A DNA stretch of 64,000 nucleotides from Bradyrhizobium sp. cir1 (GTDB lineage Bacteria > Pseudomonadota > Alphaproteobacteria > Rhizobiales > Xanthobacteraceae). This document shows positions 42,764-50,758 of the stretch, piece after piece. The notes below the pieces were generated by a model. That model saw nothing but the letters and a program-made list of their open reading frames with translations, did not search any database and was not told the DNA's origin. The stretch is taken from assembly GCF_014198245.1 (NCBI RefSeq), contig NZ_JACIHE010000008.1, positions 124,001-188,000 on the forward strand. Reading direction: 5' to 3'. Numbering within the stretch: the first letter of the stretch is position 1; every line of letters begins with the position of its first letter. A program made the position numbers and the translations under genes.

Positions 42764-43780
42764 TCAGTCATTCGTTGGCTTGAGTACCGTGGTGTAGTTC
42801 GTAGGCAACCACTCGAACCGGCCATCGATCGAACGGATATGCCCGATCCCGGGAAATGCGATATGGGCCGCGGCGATCCACGTCGTATTCCGAGCGGCCT
42901 TGGCGAACATCGCTGTGCGTTCCGCCTCCGCCGAGAAAGGATCGCTATCGTAAGTGACGGTAACCGCGGGATCCGGAAACTGGATCGGAGCGACATGAAC
43001 GAGGTCGCCCCACACCAATAGTGCCTCTCCTTGACTCGAGACTTCGTAGGACGTGTGGCCCGGTGTGTGCCCGGGGGTAGGGACTGCACGAATCCCCGGC
43101 GAGAGCTGTTGGCCATCCGAGAAGGGTTTCAGCCGGCCCGATTCCATGTAGGGCTTCAACGAAGCGCGATCGCCCTCGAACATCGGCTTAAGGAACTTGG
43201 GGGCCTTGCCTTCGTTCTTGGCGTCGAGCCAGTAATCGAGATCCCTCTGGTTAACTCTGACGGTTGCATTGGGAAACGCGGGCTTTCCTTGAGGCGCGAT
43301 GCCACCGACGTGATCTGCATGAAGGTGCGTCAGATAGATCTCGTCGATCTGCTCCGGCTTGTATCCGGATGCACGAAGGTTTTCCAACAGCTGTCCGCAG
43401 CATGCGCCGTAGAGACTGCCGGCGCCGCTGTCGATCAGAATGAGTTTCTCTCCCGTGTTGACAAGGAAGGCGTTGATCGAGCCCTCCACGGGAGCGGCGA
43501 GATTGGACGCGGCAAGGAGAGCCTCCGCTTTGCCGGGATGAGTCTCCGCAAGCTTCACGGCTTTCCGGTCCCCGCCCGGTAGCGTCTCGTTTCGCGTCAT
43601 CACATCGTGGACCGGGAAAGGATGCGTGCCGTCTAGCAAAGCTGTTATTTCCACCTGACCAAGCATGATGCGGTAGAAGCCCGGTGCCTGGGCGCGGACC
43701 TGCGGAGCGCCGGCATGCGCCTGCTCATGGGACAACAGGGATACGAACGCCAACAGCGTGATGGTGCGGATCGGCTTCAT
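42764..43780 (-). CDS. Exported metallo-beta-lactamase-fold hydrolase
   Basis: The 338-residue protein starts at ATG 43780 with a Sec signal peptide cleaved near residue 23 (SHEQAHAGAPQV). The zinc site is HLHADH (residues ~151-156), with later GHTPGHTSYEV and the final AHIAFPGIGH providing further ligands. CCGQLL around residue 130 is an unusual Cys pair. The MBL-fold family includes lactonases and quorum-quenching enzymes; the substrate is unknown here. Direction and spacing suggest co-transcription with the alpha/beta hydrolase upstream. Confidence 0.9.
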   Translation of the reverse strand: MKPIRTITLLAFVSLLSHEQAHAGAPQVRAQAPGFYRIMLGQVEITALLDGTHPFPVHDVMTRNETLPGGDRKAVKLAETHPGKAEALLAASNLAAPVEGSINAFLVNTGEKLILIDSGAGSLYGACCGQLLENLRASGYKPEQIDEIYLTHLHADHVGGIAPQGKPAFPNATVRVNQRDLDYWLDAKNEGKAPKFLKPMFEGDRASLKPYMESGRLKPFSDGQQLSPGIRAVPTPGHTPGHTSYEVSSQGEALLVWGDLVHVAPIQFPDPAVTVTYDSDPFSAEAERTAMFAKAARNTTWIAAAHIAFPGIGHIRSIDGRFEWLPTNYTTVLKPTND

Positions 43781-43820
43781 TTCATCTCCTCATCAGGTGC
43801 CCAGCTCAGTTGCGGGCGTC

Positions 43821-44684
43821 TTAGCCGTTCCAGCCGTTCAGGAAATCGAGAAGGAGTCTGTTGACGGCTTCCGGCTGTTCTTCCTGCGGAAGATGGCCGC
43901 AGCGTTCGATCGGAGCCACGGTGAGATTCTCCGCCATCTCGCTCCAGATCGACTTCATGTCGAACAGACGGCCGACGGCTCCGAAATCTTCGCCCCAAAG
44001 GGAGAGTACGGGGCACTTGATCTTCTTCTCGGCATCCTCGAGGTCCTGAGCGACGTCTTCCGCACTCGCGCGATAATCGGCCATCGCGCCTCGTACGGCG
44101 CCAGGCGCGCTGTAGGCCCTCACGTAGGTTTCGAACGCTTCGCCGGTGATCGTCATTGGGTCGTGGCACCAATCGGAGAAAAAGTGCCGAAGCCAGATAT
44201 CCTCCCGTCCCGCGATCAATGCCTCGGGCAGATCGGGAATCTGGTGGAACATGAAGAACCAGTATTCGCGTGCGACCTTGGCGTTCATCTCGCGCGCGAC
44301 GACACGCGTCGGAACGTTGTCCATGACCACGAGACGATCGACGATGTCCGGGTGGTCCTTGACAAGACGGGTGGCGACCCGCGCGCCGCGGTCGTGTCCG
44401 ACCAGTGCGATGCGTCCAACCCCGAGCGCCTTCAACAGCTCGACGATGTCGTTGGCCATCGTCCGCTTGTCGTAGCCTTTCGACGGCTTGTCGGTCTCGC
44501 CGTATCCGCGAAGATCCGGAGCAATCACGCGGTAGTGGGGCGCAAGCGCCGGAATCTGGAAGCGCCAGGCGAAGTTGGTCTCGGGGAAACCGTGCAGGAG
44601 AACGACCGGCGGACCAGTCCCTGCCTCGAGGTAGAATTGCCTGATGCCGTTGGCACGGCACGTGGTCCGATGGATGGTAGTCAC
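43821..44684 (-). CDS. Alpha/beta hydrolase (dehalogenase/epoxide hydrolase type)
   Basis: GTG 44684 (MTTIHRTTCRANGIRQF) gives 287 residues; an upstream TTG at 44705 is less likely. The oxyanion motif HGFPET, nucleophile Asp in VGHDRGAR, acid region and catalytic His in ERCGHLPQEEQPE match haloacetate dehalogenases and epoxide hydrolases. With Asp as nucleophile it forms an ester intermediate. Forty bases separate it from the MBL-fold gene, so the two are probably one transcript. The substrate cannot be inferred. Confidence 0.88.
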   Translation of the reverse strand: MTTIHRTTCRANGIRQFYLEAGTGPPVVLLHGFPETNFAWRFQIPALAPHYRVIAPDLRGYGETDKPSKGYDKRTMANDIVELLKALGVGRIALVGHDRGARVATRLVKDHPDIVDRLVVMDNVPTRVVAREMNAKVAREYWFFMFHQIPDLPEALIAGREDIWLRHFFSDWCHDPMTITGEAFETYVRAYSAPGAVRGAMADYRASAEDVAQDLEDAEKKIKCPVLSLWGEDFGAVGRLFDMKSIWSEMAENLTVAPIERCGHLPQEEQPEAVNRLLLDFLNGWNG

Positions 44685-44986
44685 GGATCTGGCGCCCCGG
44701 TACAAGGTTTTGAGCCGCCATCCTTTCGCGAAGTCGGTCGGGACTGATTGCAGGTTTTAACGGCGCTTTGTACGATTGCGTCGCAGCAGCAGCGAAAGGC
44801 GCCCGACGCCGTACCGAATTTTGGCCTGGCGGCGGTTCCGTTACCGGGAGAAAGTCCAAGACACGGTGGTGATGTTCGGGATTGTGTGGTCGAAATGACC
44901 GGTTCCAGAGCGAGAGGGAGGACCCGTAACGTGAATATCACAGACCGAACGGACCGCCTCAAGACCGCGCATCCGGCAGCGACGAC

Positions 44987-45910
44987 GTGAACGCGCGTGG
45001 ACTCCACCACGTTACGACCATCATCGGCGACGTACGACGCGCCGCTGACTTCTACGTGGGTGTGCTTGGGCTCAAGCGGGTCAAGAAGACCGTCTGCTAT
45101 GACGACCCCGGCAGTTACCACGTGTACTATGGCGACGATGTGGGAAATCCGGGCACGGTGATAAGCACGCTCGCCTGGAATTGCGTGACACCGGGGATGA
45201 TCGGCGCCGGCGAGGTTGTGCAGACCGCCTTCCGCGTCGCGCCGAATTCGCTGGACTGGTGGGCAGATCGGCTCGAAACCTTGGCTGTACCCAATCGAAT
45301 GGAAGTGTCGCCCTTCGGGGAGCGCATCCTCTGTTTCGCGGATCCCGACGGTACGGAGCTCTCGCTGGTCGAGACATGGGAAGCAAAGCTGGGGAACGGG
45401 AGCCCAAACTCATCGACCGATCACGCGCTGCGGGGCCTTCATGGCGTTACGCTGAACGTCCGCGAGGAAGATGCGACGATCGACATCCTTCAGAAGGTAT
45501 TCGATTTCCAACTGGTCGCTCATCGGGAAGGAACCATGCGCTTCGTGGCCCATGACGGCCCGGGCGGCACGATCACGTTGCGCATGATCGGGAAGTCCTC
45601 GCGGGGGCGTCTCGGCGGTGGCACCATCCGGCACGTCGCTTTCCGCGCCAGCGATCTCGACGACCGAACAGCAATGATCGAGAAGCTTCGGTCGACATAC
45701 GGCATCGTGGTGAGCGATCCCATCGAGCGAACCTACCTGAACGCGGTAGGCTTTCGCGCGCCGTGCGGCGTGCTTTTCGAAATTGCGACCGATGGTCCGG
45801 GATTTGCCGTCGACGAGGCGCCGGAGCGGCTGGGCCGGAAACTTCAGCTTCCCGCATTTCTCGAAGAGCGCCGCGCCGAGTTGCAGGCGATCTTACCGCC
45901 GCTCAATTGA
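44987..45910 (+). CDS. VOC-family ring-cleaving dioxygenase-like protein
   Basis: GTG 44987 gives 307 residues with two glyoxalase/VOC modules. Metal-ligand candidates are His in GLHHVTTI, Glu in ELSLVETW, His in IRHVAFRA and Glu in LFEIATDGPGF. This two-module layout and the terminal FLEERRAELQAILPPL match MhqO/YfiE-type ring-cleaving dioxygenases that deal with hydroquinones. Its last 67 bases overlap the 3' end of the lysR-type gene on the other strand. The divergent region before it (44685-44986, about 300 bases) is shared with the hydrolase gene and shows no clear operator. Confidence 0.85.
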   Translation: MNARGLHHVTTIIGDVRRAADFYVGVLGLKRVKKTVCYDDPGSYHVYYGDDVGNPGTVISTLAWNCVTPGMIGAGEVVQTAFRVAPNSLDWWADRLETLAVPNRMEVSPFGERILCFADPDGTELSLVETWEAKLGNGSPNSSTDHALRGLHGVTLNVREEDATIDILQKVFDFQLVAHREGTMRFVAHDGPGGTITLRMIGKSSRGRLGGGTIRHVAFRASDLDDRTAMIEKLRSTYGIVVSDPIERTYLNAVGFRAPCGVLFEIATDGPGFAVDEAPERLGRKLQLPAFLEERRAELQAILPPLN

Positions 45911-46833
45911 ACGGCCTGTCGATCATCGAGAGTTCGACCTTCCATGAAATCGGTAAGTCGCGGGCAGACGAACTCGAGGAATGCTTTCACGCGAGCAGGC
46001 AGCCGGGGGCCTCCGTGATAGAGCGCGTGCACTTGCTCTTCATCGCCTGCGGTACCCTCGAGCACTTCGACCAAGTGGCCTGCTGCTATATCATCGCGAA
46101 TGTGATAGTCGGCGAGTCGGGCGAGGCCGATGCCCGCGATTGCCATTCGCCGCAAGGTTTGGGCGTTGTTCGCAAGTAGCGAACCGCTGACCGCCCGGTC
46201 GACAATTCGCCCGCTCTCCTTCAGAGGCCAGACCGGTGCAGAGCGCCGGAAATTGAATCCCAGGCAGTTGTGACCGGATAGATCGTCCACCCTTTTTGGC
46301 TCACCCAAGCGGTCGATGTAGCCAGGAGATGCGACGATCCTTCTCTTGACGACCCCAATGCGTCGGGCGACCATTGCAGAGTCCTGCAAGGGGCCGACGC
46401 GGAAGGCGACATCGGTTCGGTCGAGGTACAGATCGACGATCTCGTCGGACAGCGAGAGGTCGATCACGATGTCGGGATGAGCTTCCCAAAAAGCCGGGAA
46501 CAGGGGTTCGAGGCCAAGGATGCCGAAGGAAACGGTGGCGTTGACGCGGATCGTCCCCCCGGCCGTCGCTGCGCCCCGAGAAATGCCGCGCTCGATGCCA
46601 TCGAGTTCGTCCAGCAGTGCAAGGCTCTTCTCATAGTACGTCCGGCCTTCGGACGTCAGGCACAGCCTCCGCGTCGAACGCTCGAACAGCCGTACGCCGA
46701 GCCGTACCTCGATCCTTCCGATGAGCTTGCTGACGGTGGACGGCGTCATCAAGAGGCGACGGGCCGCCTCGGAATAGCTCCCGGCTTCCACCACGCGGAG
46801 GAAGACTTGCATTTCGCCGATCCGATTATCCAT
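45844..46833 (-). CDS. LysR-family transcriptional regulator
   Basis: ATG 46833 (MDNRIGEMQVFLRVVEAGS) gives 329 residues; GTG 46836 adds one. The winged helix-turn-helix (SYSEAARRLLMTPSTVSKLIGRIEVRLGVRLFERSTR) and the LysR substrate domain are complete. The C-terminus is about 25 residues longer than usual and runs into the convergent VOC gene. A perfect-arm inverted repeat lies ten bases upstream of the start, likely an autoregulatory operator. Possible targets are the neighbouring VOC and hydrolase genes. Confidence 0.92.
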   Translation of the reverse strand: MDNRIGEMQVFLRVVEAGSYSEAARRLLMTPSTVSKLIGRIEVRLGVRLFERSTRRLCLTSEGRTYYEKSLALLDELDGIERGISRGAATAGGTIRVNATVSFGILGLEPLFPAFWEAHPDIVIDLSLSDEIVDLYLDRTDVAFRVGPLQDSAMVARRIGVVKRRIVASPGYIDRLGEPKRVDDLSGHNCLGFNFRRSAPVWPLKESGRIVDRAVSGSLLANNAQTLRRMAIAGIGLARLADYHIRDDIAAGHLVEVLEGTAGDEEQVHALYHGGPRLPARVKAFLEFVCPRLTDFMEGRTLDDRQAVQLSGGKIACNSARRSSRNAGS

Positions 46834-46842
46834 CACCTGCCC

Positions 46843-46865
46843 ATCTATGAAACCGTTTCACAGAT
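46843..46865. promoter_or_regulatory. Inverted repeat at the lysR-type promoter
   Basis: ATCTATGAAAC (46843-46853) and GTTTCACAGAT (46855-46865) are inverted with one mismatch around a single central C. The inner TGAAAC-C-GTTTCA is perfect. It lies between the divergent lysR-type and araC-type genes, ten bases from the lysR start. It is a strong candidate operator for one of them. Confidence 0.55.
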
Positions 46866-47061
46866 AAAGTGGAATTGGGGCGGATTATCAAGCCCGGCAA
46901 ATGTCACCTATCCTGGGTCATCGTTTCCTTTTCCGGTCGATTTTCCGATTAGCACGTTGCGGTCGGCAGCTGTCGGGATCGGCGACTTGAACAGAGACGA
47001 TTGTTTCGATAGACGCGACGATGTGGCCCTTCGGTGAATATATCCAACGGCGGATAGCTTT

Positions 47062-47997
47062 GTGACTCCAATGATGGAAGAGGCTGAAATTGAGTCTGGC
47101 GGATTCTATGGTCGCCGCCTCAGTCAGCACCTCGGCATGGAGGGCGATTGCCTGCTGCGGATCCGCCGCGAGGGCCAATTGGCGCTCGCAATGACCCGAC
47201 TGACCTGCTCTCGCTTCGTTCGGGAACGGACGGCGGCCATTCCTTCCGAACCGGCCTTCAGCATCCTGCACCAGCTCGGCGATCTCGAGGGGCATTCCTG
47301 CTGGCTCGCCGGACGACCGAGGTATTCGGGAGCATTCGGTGCGGGGACCGTCAGCGTGATCGACCTTCGCGACAATCCGCAATGCGAATTCAAGGGGCCG
47401 TTTGACGCAGTTCAATACTACGTTCCCCGGAAGGCTCTGGACGAGTTCGCTCGCGAGCATGGAGCCAAACCCGTCTCGACCCTCAAATGGAGCAGAGATC
47501 AGCGTGATCCGTTCCTGTCGACGCTGTCGAACGTTCTGCTCAGCGCGGTGGAGCGGGATCCGGCCACAAACCAGCTCTTCATCGACCAGATCGGGCTCAG
47601 TGTGCTCGCCCACGTCGCCCAGACCTACGGCGGCATGCGGCCGAGCGACGGGGTCTCAGGCGGAGGGCTGGCGCCGTGGCAGGAGCGACGGGCCAAGGAG
47701 ATCATGCGGACGCGGCTTGCCAGCAACCTGACGATCGCCGACGTTGCCGCGGAATGCAAGTTGACGCCCAGCCACTTCGCGCGATCGTTCCGGCGCAGCA
47801 TCGGGGTCGCGCCGCACGAATTCCTGTCTCAACTCCGGATCGATGAAGCCAAGCGCCTCATGCTGACCACGAAGCTTCCGCTCGCCGACATTGCGCTCAT
47901 CTGCGGTTTCGGCGACCAGAGCTACTTCACCAGGGTGTTTTCCCGCAACGTCGGCGCAAGCCCCGGCGCCTGGCGACGGGCCCGGACCGACGGCTAG
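47062..47997 (+). CDS. AraC-family transcriptional regulator
   Basis: GTG 47062 gives 311 residues; ATG 47071 or 47074 may be the true start. The N-terminal ~190 residues are a cupin-like sensing domain of the AraC-binding type. The C-terminal ~100 residues hold two helix-turn-helix units: LTIADVAAECKLTPSHFARSFRRSIGVAP and LPLADIALICGFGDQSYFTRVFSRNVGASPGAWRR. This is a standard activator. Its position before isochorismatase-like and hydrolase genes suggests it controls them. It diverges from the lysR-type gene. Confidence 0.93.
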   Translation: MTPMMEEAEIESGGFYGRRLSQHLGMEGDCLLRIRREGQLALAMTRLTCSRFVRERTAAIPSEPAFSILHQLGDLEGHSCWLAGRPRYSGAFGAGTVSVIDLRDNPQCEFKGPFDAVQYYVPRKALDEFAREHGAKPVSTLKWSRDQRDPFLSTLSNVLLSAVERDPATNQLFIDQIGLSVLAHVAQTYGGMRPSDGVSGGGLAPWQERRAKEIMRTRLASNLTIADVAAECKLTPSHFARSFRRSIGVAPHEFLSQLRIDEAKRLMLTTKLPLADIALICGFGDQSYFTRVFSRNVGASPGAWRRARTDG

Positions 47998-48015
47998 GTC
48001 CGGACGCGCCTCGTT

Positions 48016-48648
48016 TCAGGTGGGGTGGATCATATCGCGGGCATAGGCCAAACCGATCCCGTATCCGCCCGCATGAGATTCAACGATGGCGCGTGCGCCG
48101 TCGTACGTTTCGTGCCTTGTCCAATCGCGCTGCATCTCGAGCAGGACCTGGATCCAGGATGTCAGGCGAGCACCGGCGGCCTGCATCCTGCCGAGAGCCA
48201 GTTCGTGGCTTGCAGTCGTGAGGCCTCCGCAGGCATCGCCGACGACATAGACTTCCAATCCGGCCGCCAGCGCCGAGAGCACCGCGAATGTCACGCACGC
48301 TTCGGTAAGCAGGCCCGAAACGATCAGGCGGCTTCGACCGGTGGCGAGGACGGCCTCACGCGCCTTGTCATCCTCCCACACGTTCATGCTGCGCCGGTCG
48401 ATCGGCTCGATGCCGGGCAGCGCCGACTTAACGGCCGGCATCAGCGGTCCGCTGTACACCTTTGTCGCCGAGGTCGAGGCGACGACTGGCAGCCCGAACA
48501 CCGTCGCGGTCTTGGCGAGCGCGACGACGTTGTTGATGAGAACCTGCCGGTCGATCGAACCCACGCCGAATGCCAGGCCGGCCTGTTGGTCGACCAGGAG
48601 CAGGGCACAGTCCTTCGGCTCGAGCAGATGAAGTGGATTCGGGGCCAT
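48016..48648 (-). CDS. Isochorismatase-family cysteine hydrolase (YcaC-like), copy 1
   Basis: The frame gives 210 residues from ATG 48648. Asp20 in LLVDQQAG and Cys118 in LTEACVTF are the conserved catalytic acid and nucleophile. Where YcaC has its third residue, a basic Arg in DRRSMNVW is seen rather than an obvious Lys. The GDACGGLTTASHELALGRM stretch is family-typical. Members hydrolyse amides or thioether-linked small molecules; the substrate is unknown. It is 13 bases downstream of the alpha/beta hydrolase gene, probably co-transcribed. A related copy lies at 49791. Confidence 0.88.
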   Translation of the reverse strand: MAPNPLHLLEPKDCALLLVDQQAGLAFGVGSIDRQVLINNVVALAKTATVFGLPVVASTSATKVYSGPLMPAVKSALPGIEPIDRRSMNVWEDDKAREAVLATGRSRLIVSGLLTEACVTFAVLSALAAGLEVYVVGDACGGLTTASHELALGRMQAAGARLTSWIQVLLEMQRDWTRHETYDGARAIVESHAGGYGIGLAYARDMIHPT

Positions 48649-48661
48649 CGGCGTTCTCCGG

Positions 48662-49477
48662 TCAGGCTTTCAGGAACGCGAGCAGGTCCGCATTGACCTG
48701 ATCGGCGTGCGTCGTGGCGGTGGCGTGCGGCGCGCCCGGGTAGATCTTCAACTTGGCGCCCTTGATCATCTCCGCGGCCAGCTTGCCCGTATAGGGGAAC
48801 GGCACGACCTGGTCGTCCTCGCCATGGATGACCAGTGTGGGTACGTCGATCTTGGCCATGTCGGGCCGGAAATCGGTTTCCGAAAACGCAGTAACGCAAT
48901 CGATCGTCGCCTTGATCGAAGCTTGAAGCGCGACCTGCAAGGTTTGCTTGAAAATGCCCTGAGACACGTTCGTGCCGTGGTTCGTGCCGTAGAAGAGGGG
49001 GCTGAAGTCGTCGAGGAATTGTGGGCGGTCCTTGACCAACCCGGCCTTGATGCCGTCGAACACCGACTTGTCGACGCCATCGTGATCCGCGGTCTTGACG
49101 AAGAGAGGCGTTACGGCACTGAGCAGAACGAACTTGGCGACCCGCGACGTCCCGTGGCGTGCCACGTAGCGCGCGATGTCTCCGCCTCCCATGGAGAATC
49201 CGACGAGCGTCACATCCTTCAGGTCGAGATGCTTGACGAGATCGGCGATGTCGTCGGCGAAGGTGTCGTAGTCGTAGCCGGTCCAGGGCTGGCTCGACCG
49301 GCCAAAACCCCTGCGATCGAAGGCCACGGTCCGGTAGCCGTGCTCGGCGAAGAAGAGCATCTGCGCGTCCCACATGTCCGCGCTGAGGGGCCAGCCGTGG
49401 CTGAACAGGATCGGCGTTCCGCTTCCCCAATCCTTGTAATAAAGCTCGGTACCATCCCGCAATTTCAGCAAGGCCAT
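48662..49477 (-). CDS. Alpha/beta hydrolase of the arylesterase/chloroperoxidase type
   Basis: ATG 49477 with AGGAG upstream gives 271 residues; a longer frame to 49726 is not family-like. The motifs HGWPLSADMWDAQM, nucleophile Ser in VGFSMGGGD, acid in VIHGEDDQVVPF and His in APHATATTHADQ are those of cofactor-free haloperoxidase/esterases. These enzymes can hydrolyse esters and form peracids. The next gene downstream, the isochorismatase-like hydrolase, is separated by 13 bases. Confidence 0.9.
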   Translation of the reverse strand: MALLKLRDGTELYYKDWGSGTPILFSHGWPLSADMWDAQMLFFAEHGYRTVAFDRRGFGRSSQPWTGYDYDTFADDIADLVKHLDLKDVTLVGFSMGGGDIARYVARHGTSRVAKFVLLSAVTPLFVKTADHDGVDKSVFDGIKAGLVKDRPQFLDDFSPLFYGTNHGTNVSQGIFKQTLQVALQASIKATIDCVTAFSETDFRPDMAKIDVPTLVIHGEDDQVVPFPYTGKLAAEMIKGAKLKIYPGAPHATATTHADQVNADLLAFLKA

Positions 49478-49790
49478 CGTTCGCTCCTGTGACGAGGTTA
49501 TCAGGACCGGGACGTCATCCAGCGAGGTCGTCCGGCTCCCGCGCACACGGTCGCGGATGGAGCACAGATTAGCTTGGACTATCTGCGCGTGCTTTGGACA
49601 TGCTGGCGATCTCGAACCGGGGCCACCGAGGGGGCGTTCGGCAATTCGTCGCACCAGAATGAATGATCGGGCCGAAGTCCAAGCCGCGACGAAATCGTCC
49701 AAGCTCCGTCGGCGTTCAGGGTTCACGGTGCAGCTGCTTGCAACACCCCGTTTTGCTCGATCGCGATGTCGATCGCAAGGAGCCCATCAA
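49478..49790. other. Divergent intergenic region
   Basis: These 313 bases separate the esterase gene (minus) from the isochorismatase-headed operon (plus). I see no gene in it. A good CAAGGAG precedes the plus-strand start. No striking palindrome was found; both promoters are expected here and could be the target of the nearby AraC-type regulator. Confidence 0.45.
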
Positions 49791-50441
49791 ATGTCGAAAC
49801 TCGATATGCTCACCCCGGACAATAGCGCCATCGCACTGATCGACTATCAGCCGGCCATGTTCCAGGGTGTTCAGTCGCATGACCGCCTGGTCACGATCAA
49901 CAATGTCCAGATCCTCGCCAAGGCCGCCAAGCTTTTCAAAATCCCGACGGTGCTGACTACGGTGGCGCGGGATTCGTTTTCCGGGCCGTTCATCCCGGAA
50001 GTGACCTCGCTGTTTCCGAAGCACGACGTCATCGACCGCACGTCCATGAATTCCTGGCTCGATGCGAACTTCCGTAAGGCGGTGGCTGCCACCGGCCGCA
50101 AGAAATTCGTGCTGGCGGGACTTTGGACCGAGGCGTGTGTGATCTTCCCGACGTTGGACATGCTCAAGGAAGGCTTTGAGATCTACATCGCCGCCGATGC
50201 TTGCGGCGACCTCTCGCTCGAAGCGCACAATCGTGCAATGGAGCGCGCCATCCAGGCTGGCGCTGTTCCGATCACTTCGTCGCAGTACGCCTACGAGCTT
50301 CAGCAAGACTGGGCGCGCACCGAGACCTACGAAGGAATGATGGACATTCAGCGCGCGCATTCGCCCTACGGCATCCAGATCCGCTTCTCCAAATGGGCGC
50401 TGGGCGAGCACGCCTCCGAAGGCGGCGCGAAAACCGGCTAG
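49791..50441 (+). CDS. Isochorismatase-family cysteine hydrolase (YcaC-like), copy 2
   Basis: ATG 49791 behind CAAGGAG gives 216 residues. Asp18 in ALIDYQPAMF and Cys in LWTEACVIF (near residue 116) are catalytic; again an Arg (DRTSMNSW) stands in the basic-residue region. Segments YIAADACGDLSLEAHNRAMERAIQAGA and TYEGMMDIQRAHSPYG are typical for YcaC-like hydrolases. It heads an eight-gene operon reaching to the nucleotidyl cyclase at 57537. It is related but clearly not identical to the copy at 48016. Confidence 0.9.
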   Translation: MSKLDMLTPDNSAIALIDYQPAMFQGVQSHDRLVTINNVQILAKAAKLFKIPTVLTTVARDSFSGPFIPEVTSLFPKHDVIDRTSMNSWLDANFRKAVAATGRKKFVLAGLWTEACVIFPTLDMLKEGFEIYIAADACGDLSLEAHNRAMERAIQAGAVPITSSQYAYELQQDWARTETYEGMMDIQRAHSPYGIQIRFSKWALGEHASEGGAKTG

Positions 50442-50467
50442 ATCTCCTCGAGTAGCGGATAGCCGTG

Positions 50468-50758
50468 ATGAAAATCTATCTGTTGTCCCTCGGCGCCGGC
50501 CTTTTGGTCGGCGTCATCTATAGCCTCTTGGATGTGCGTTCGCCGGCCCCGCCGCTGATCGCTCTGGTCGGGCTGCTTGGCATCCTCGCCGGCGAACAGA
50601 TCGTTCCCGTCGCCCGGCAATTGATTTCGGGGCACGGGCTCGCATCGGCCTGGCAACAGGCCAAATGCGCTCCGCACATGTTCGGGATGCTGCCCGGACG
50701 CCAAAGCGACCAATCTAAACGAGTTTCCTCGCAGGAAGGTCTGGAGAAACACTCATGA
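50468..50758 (+). CDS. XapX (DUF1427) membrane protein
   Basis: ATG 50468 gives 96 residues; GTG 50465 adds one. Residues 2-50 contain two hydrophobic segments and the XapX signature VRSPAPPLIALVGLLGILAGEQI. The tail is polar. XapX proteins are tiny membrane proteins of unknown role often found beside isochorismatase-like hydrolases and amidohydrolases, exactly the setting here. The stop overlaps the next start (ATGA). Confidence 0.85.
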   Translation: MKIYLLSLGAGLLVGVIYSLLDVRSPAPPLIALVGLLGILAGEQIVPVARQLISGHGLASAWQQAKCAPHMFGMLPGRQSDQSKRVSSQEGLEKHS

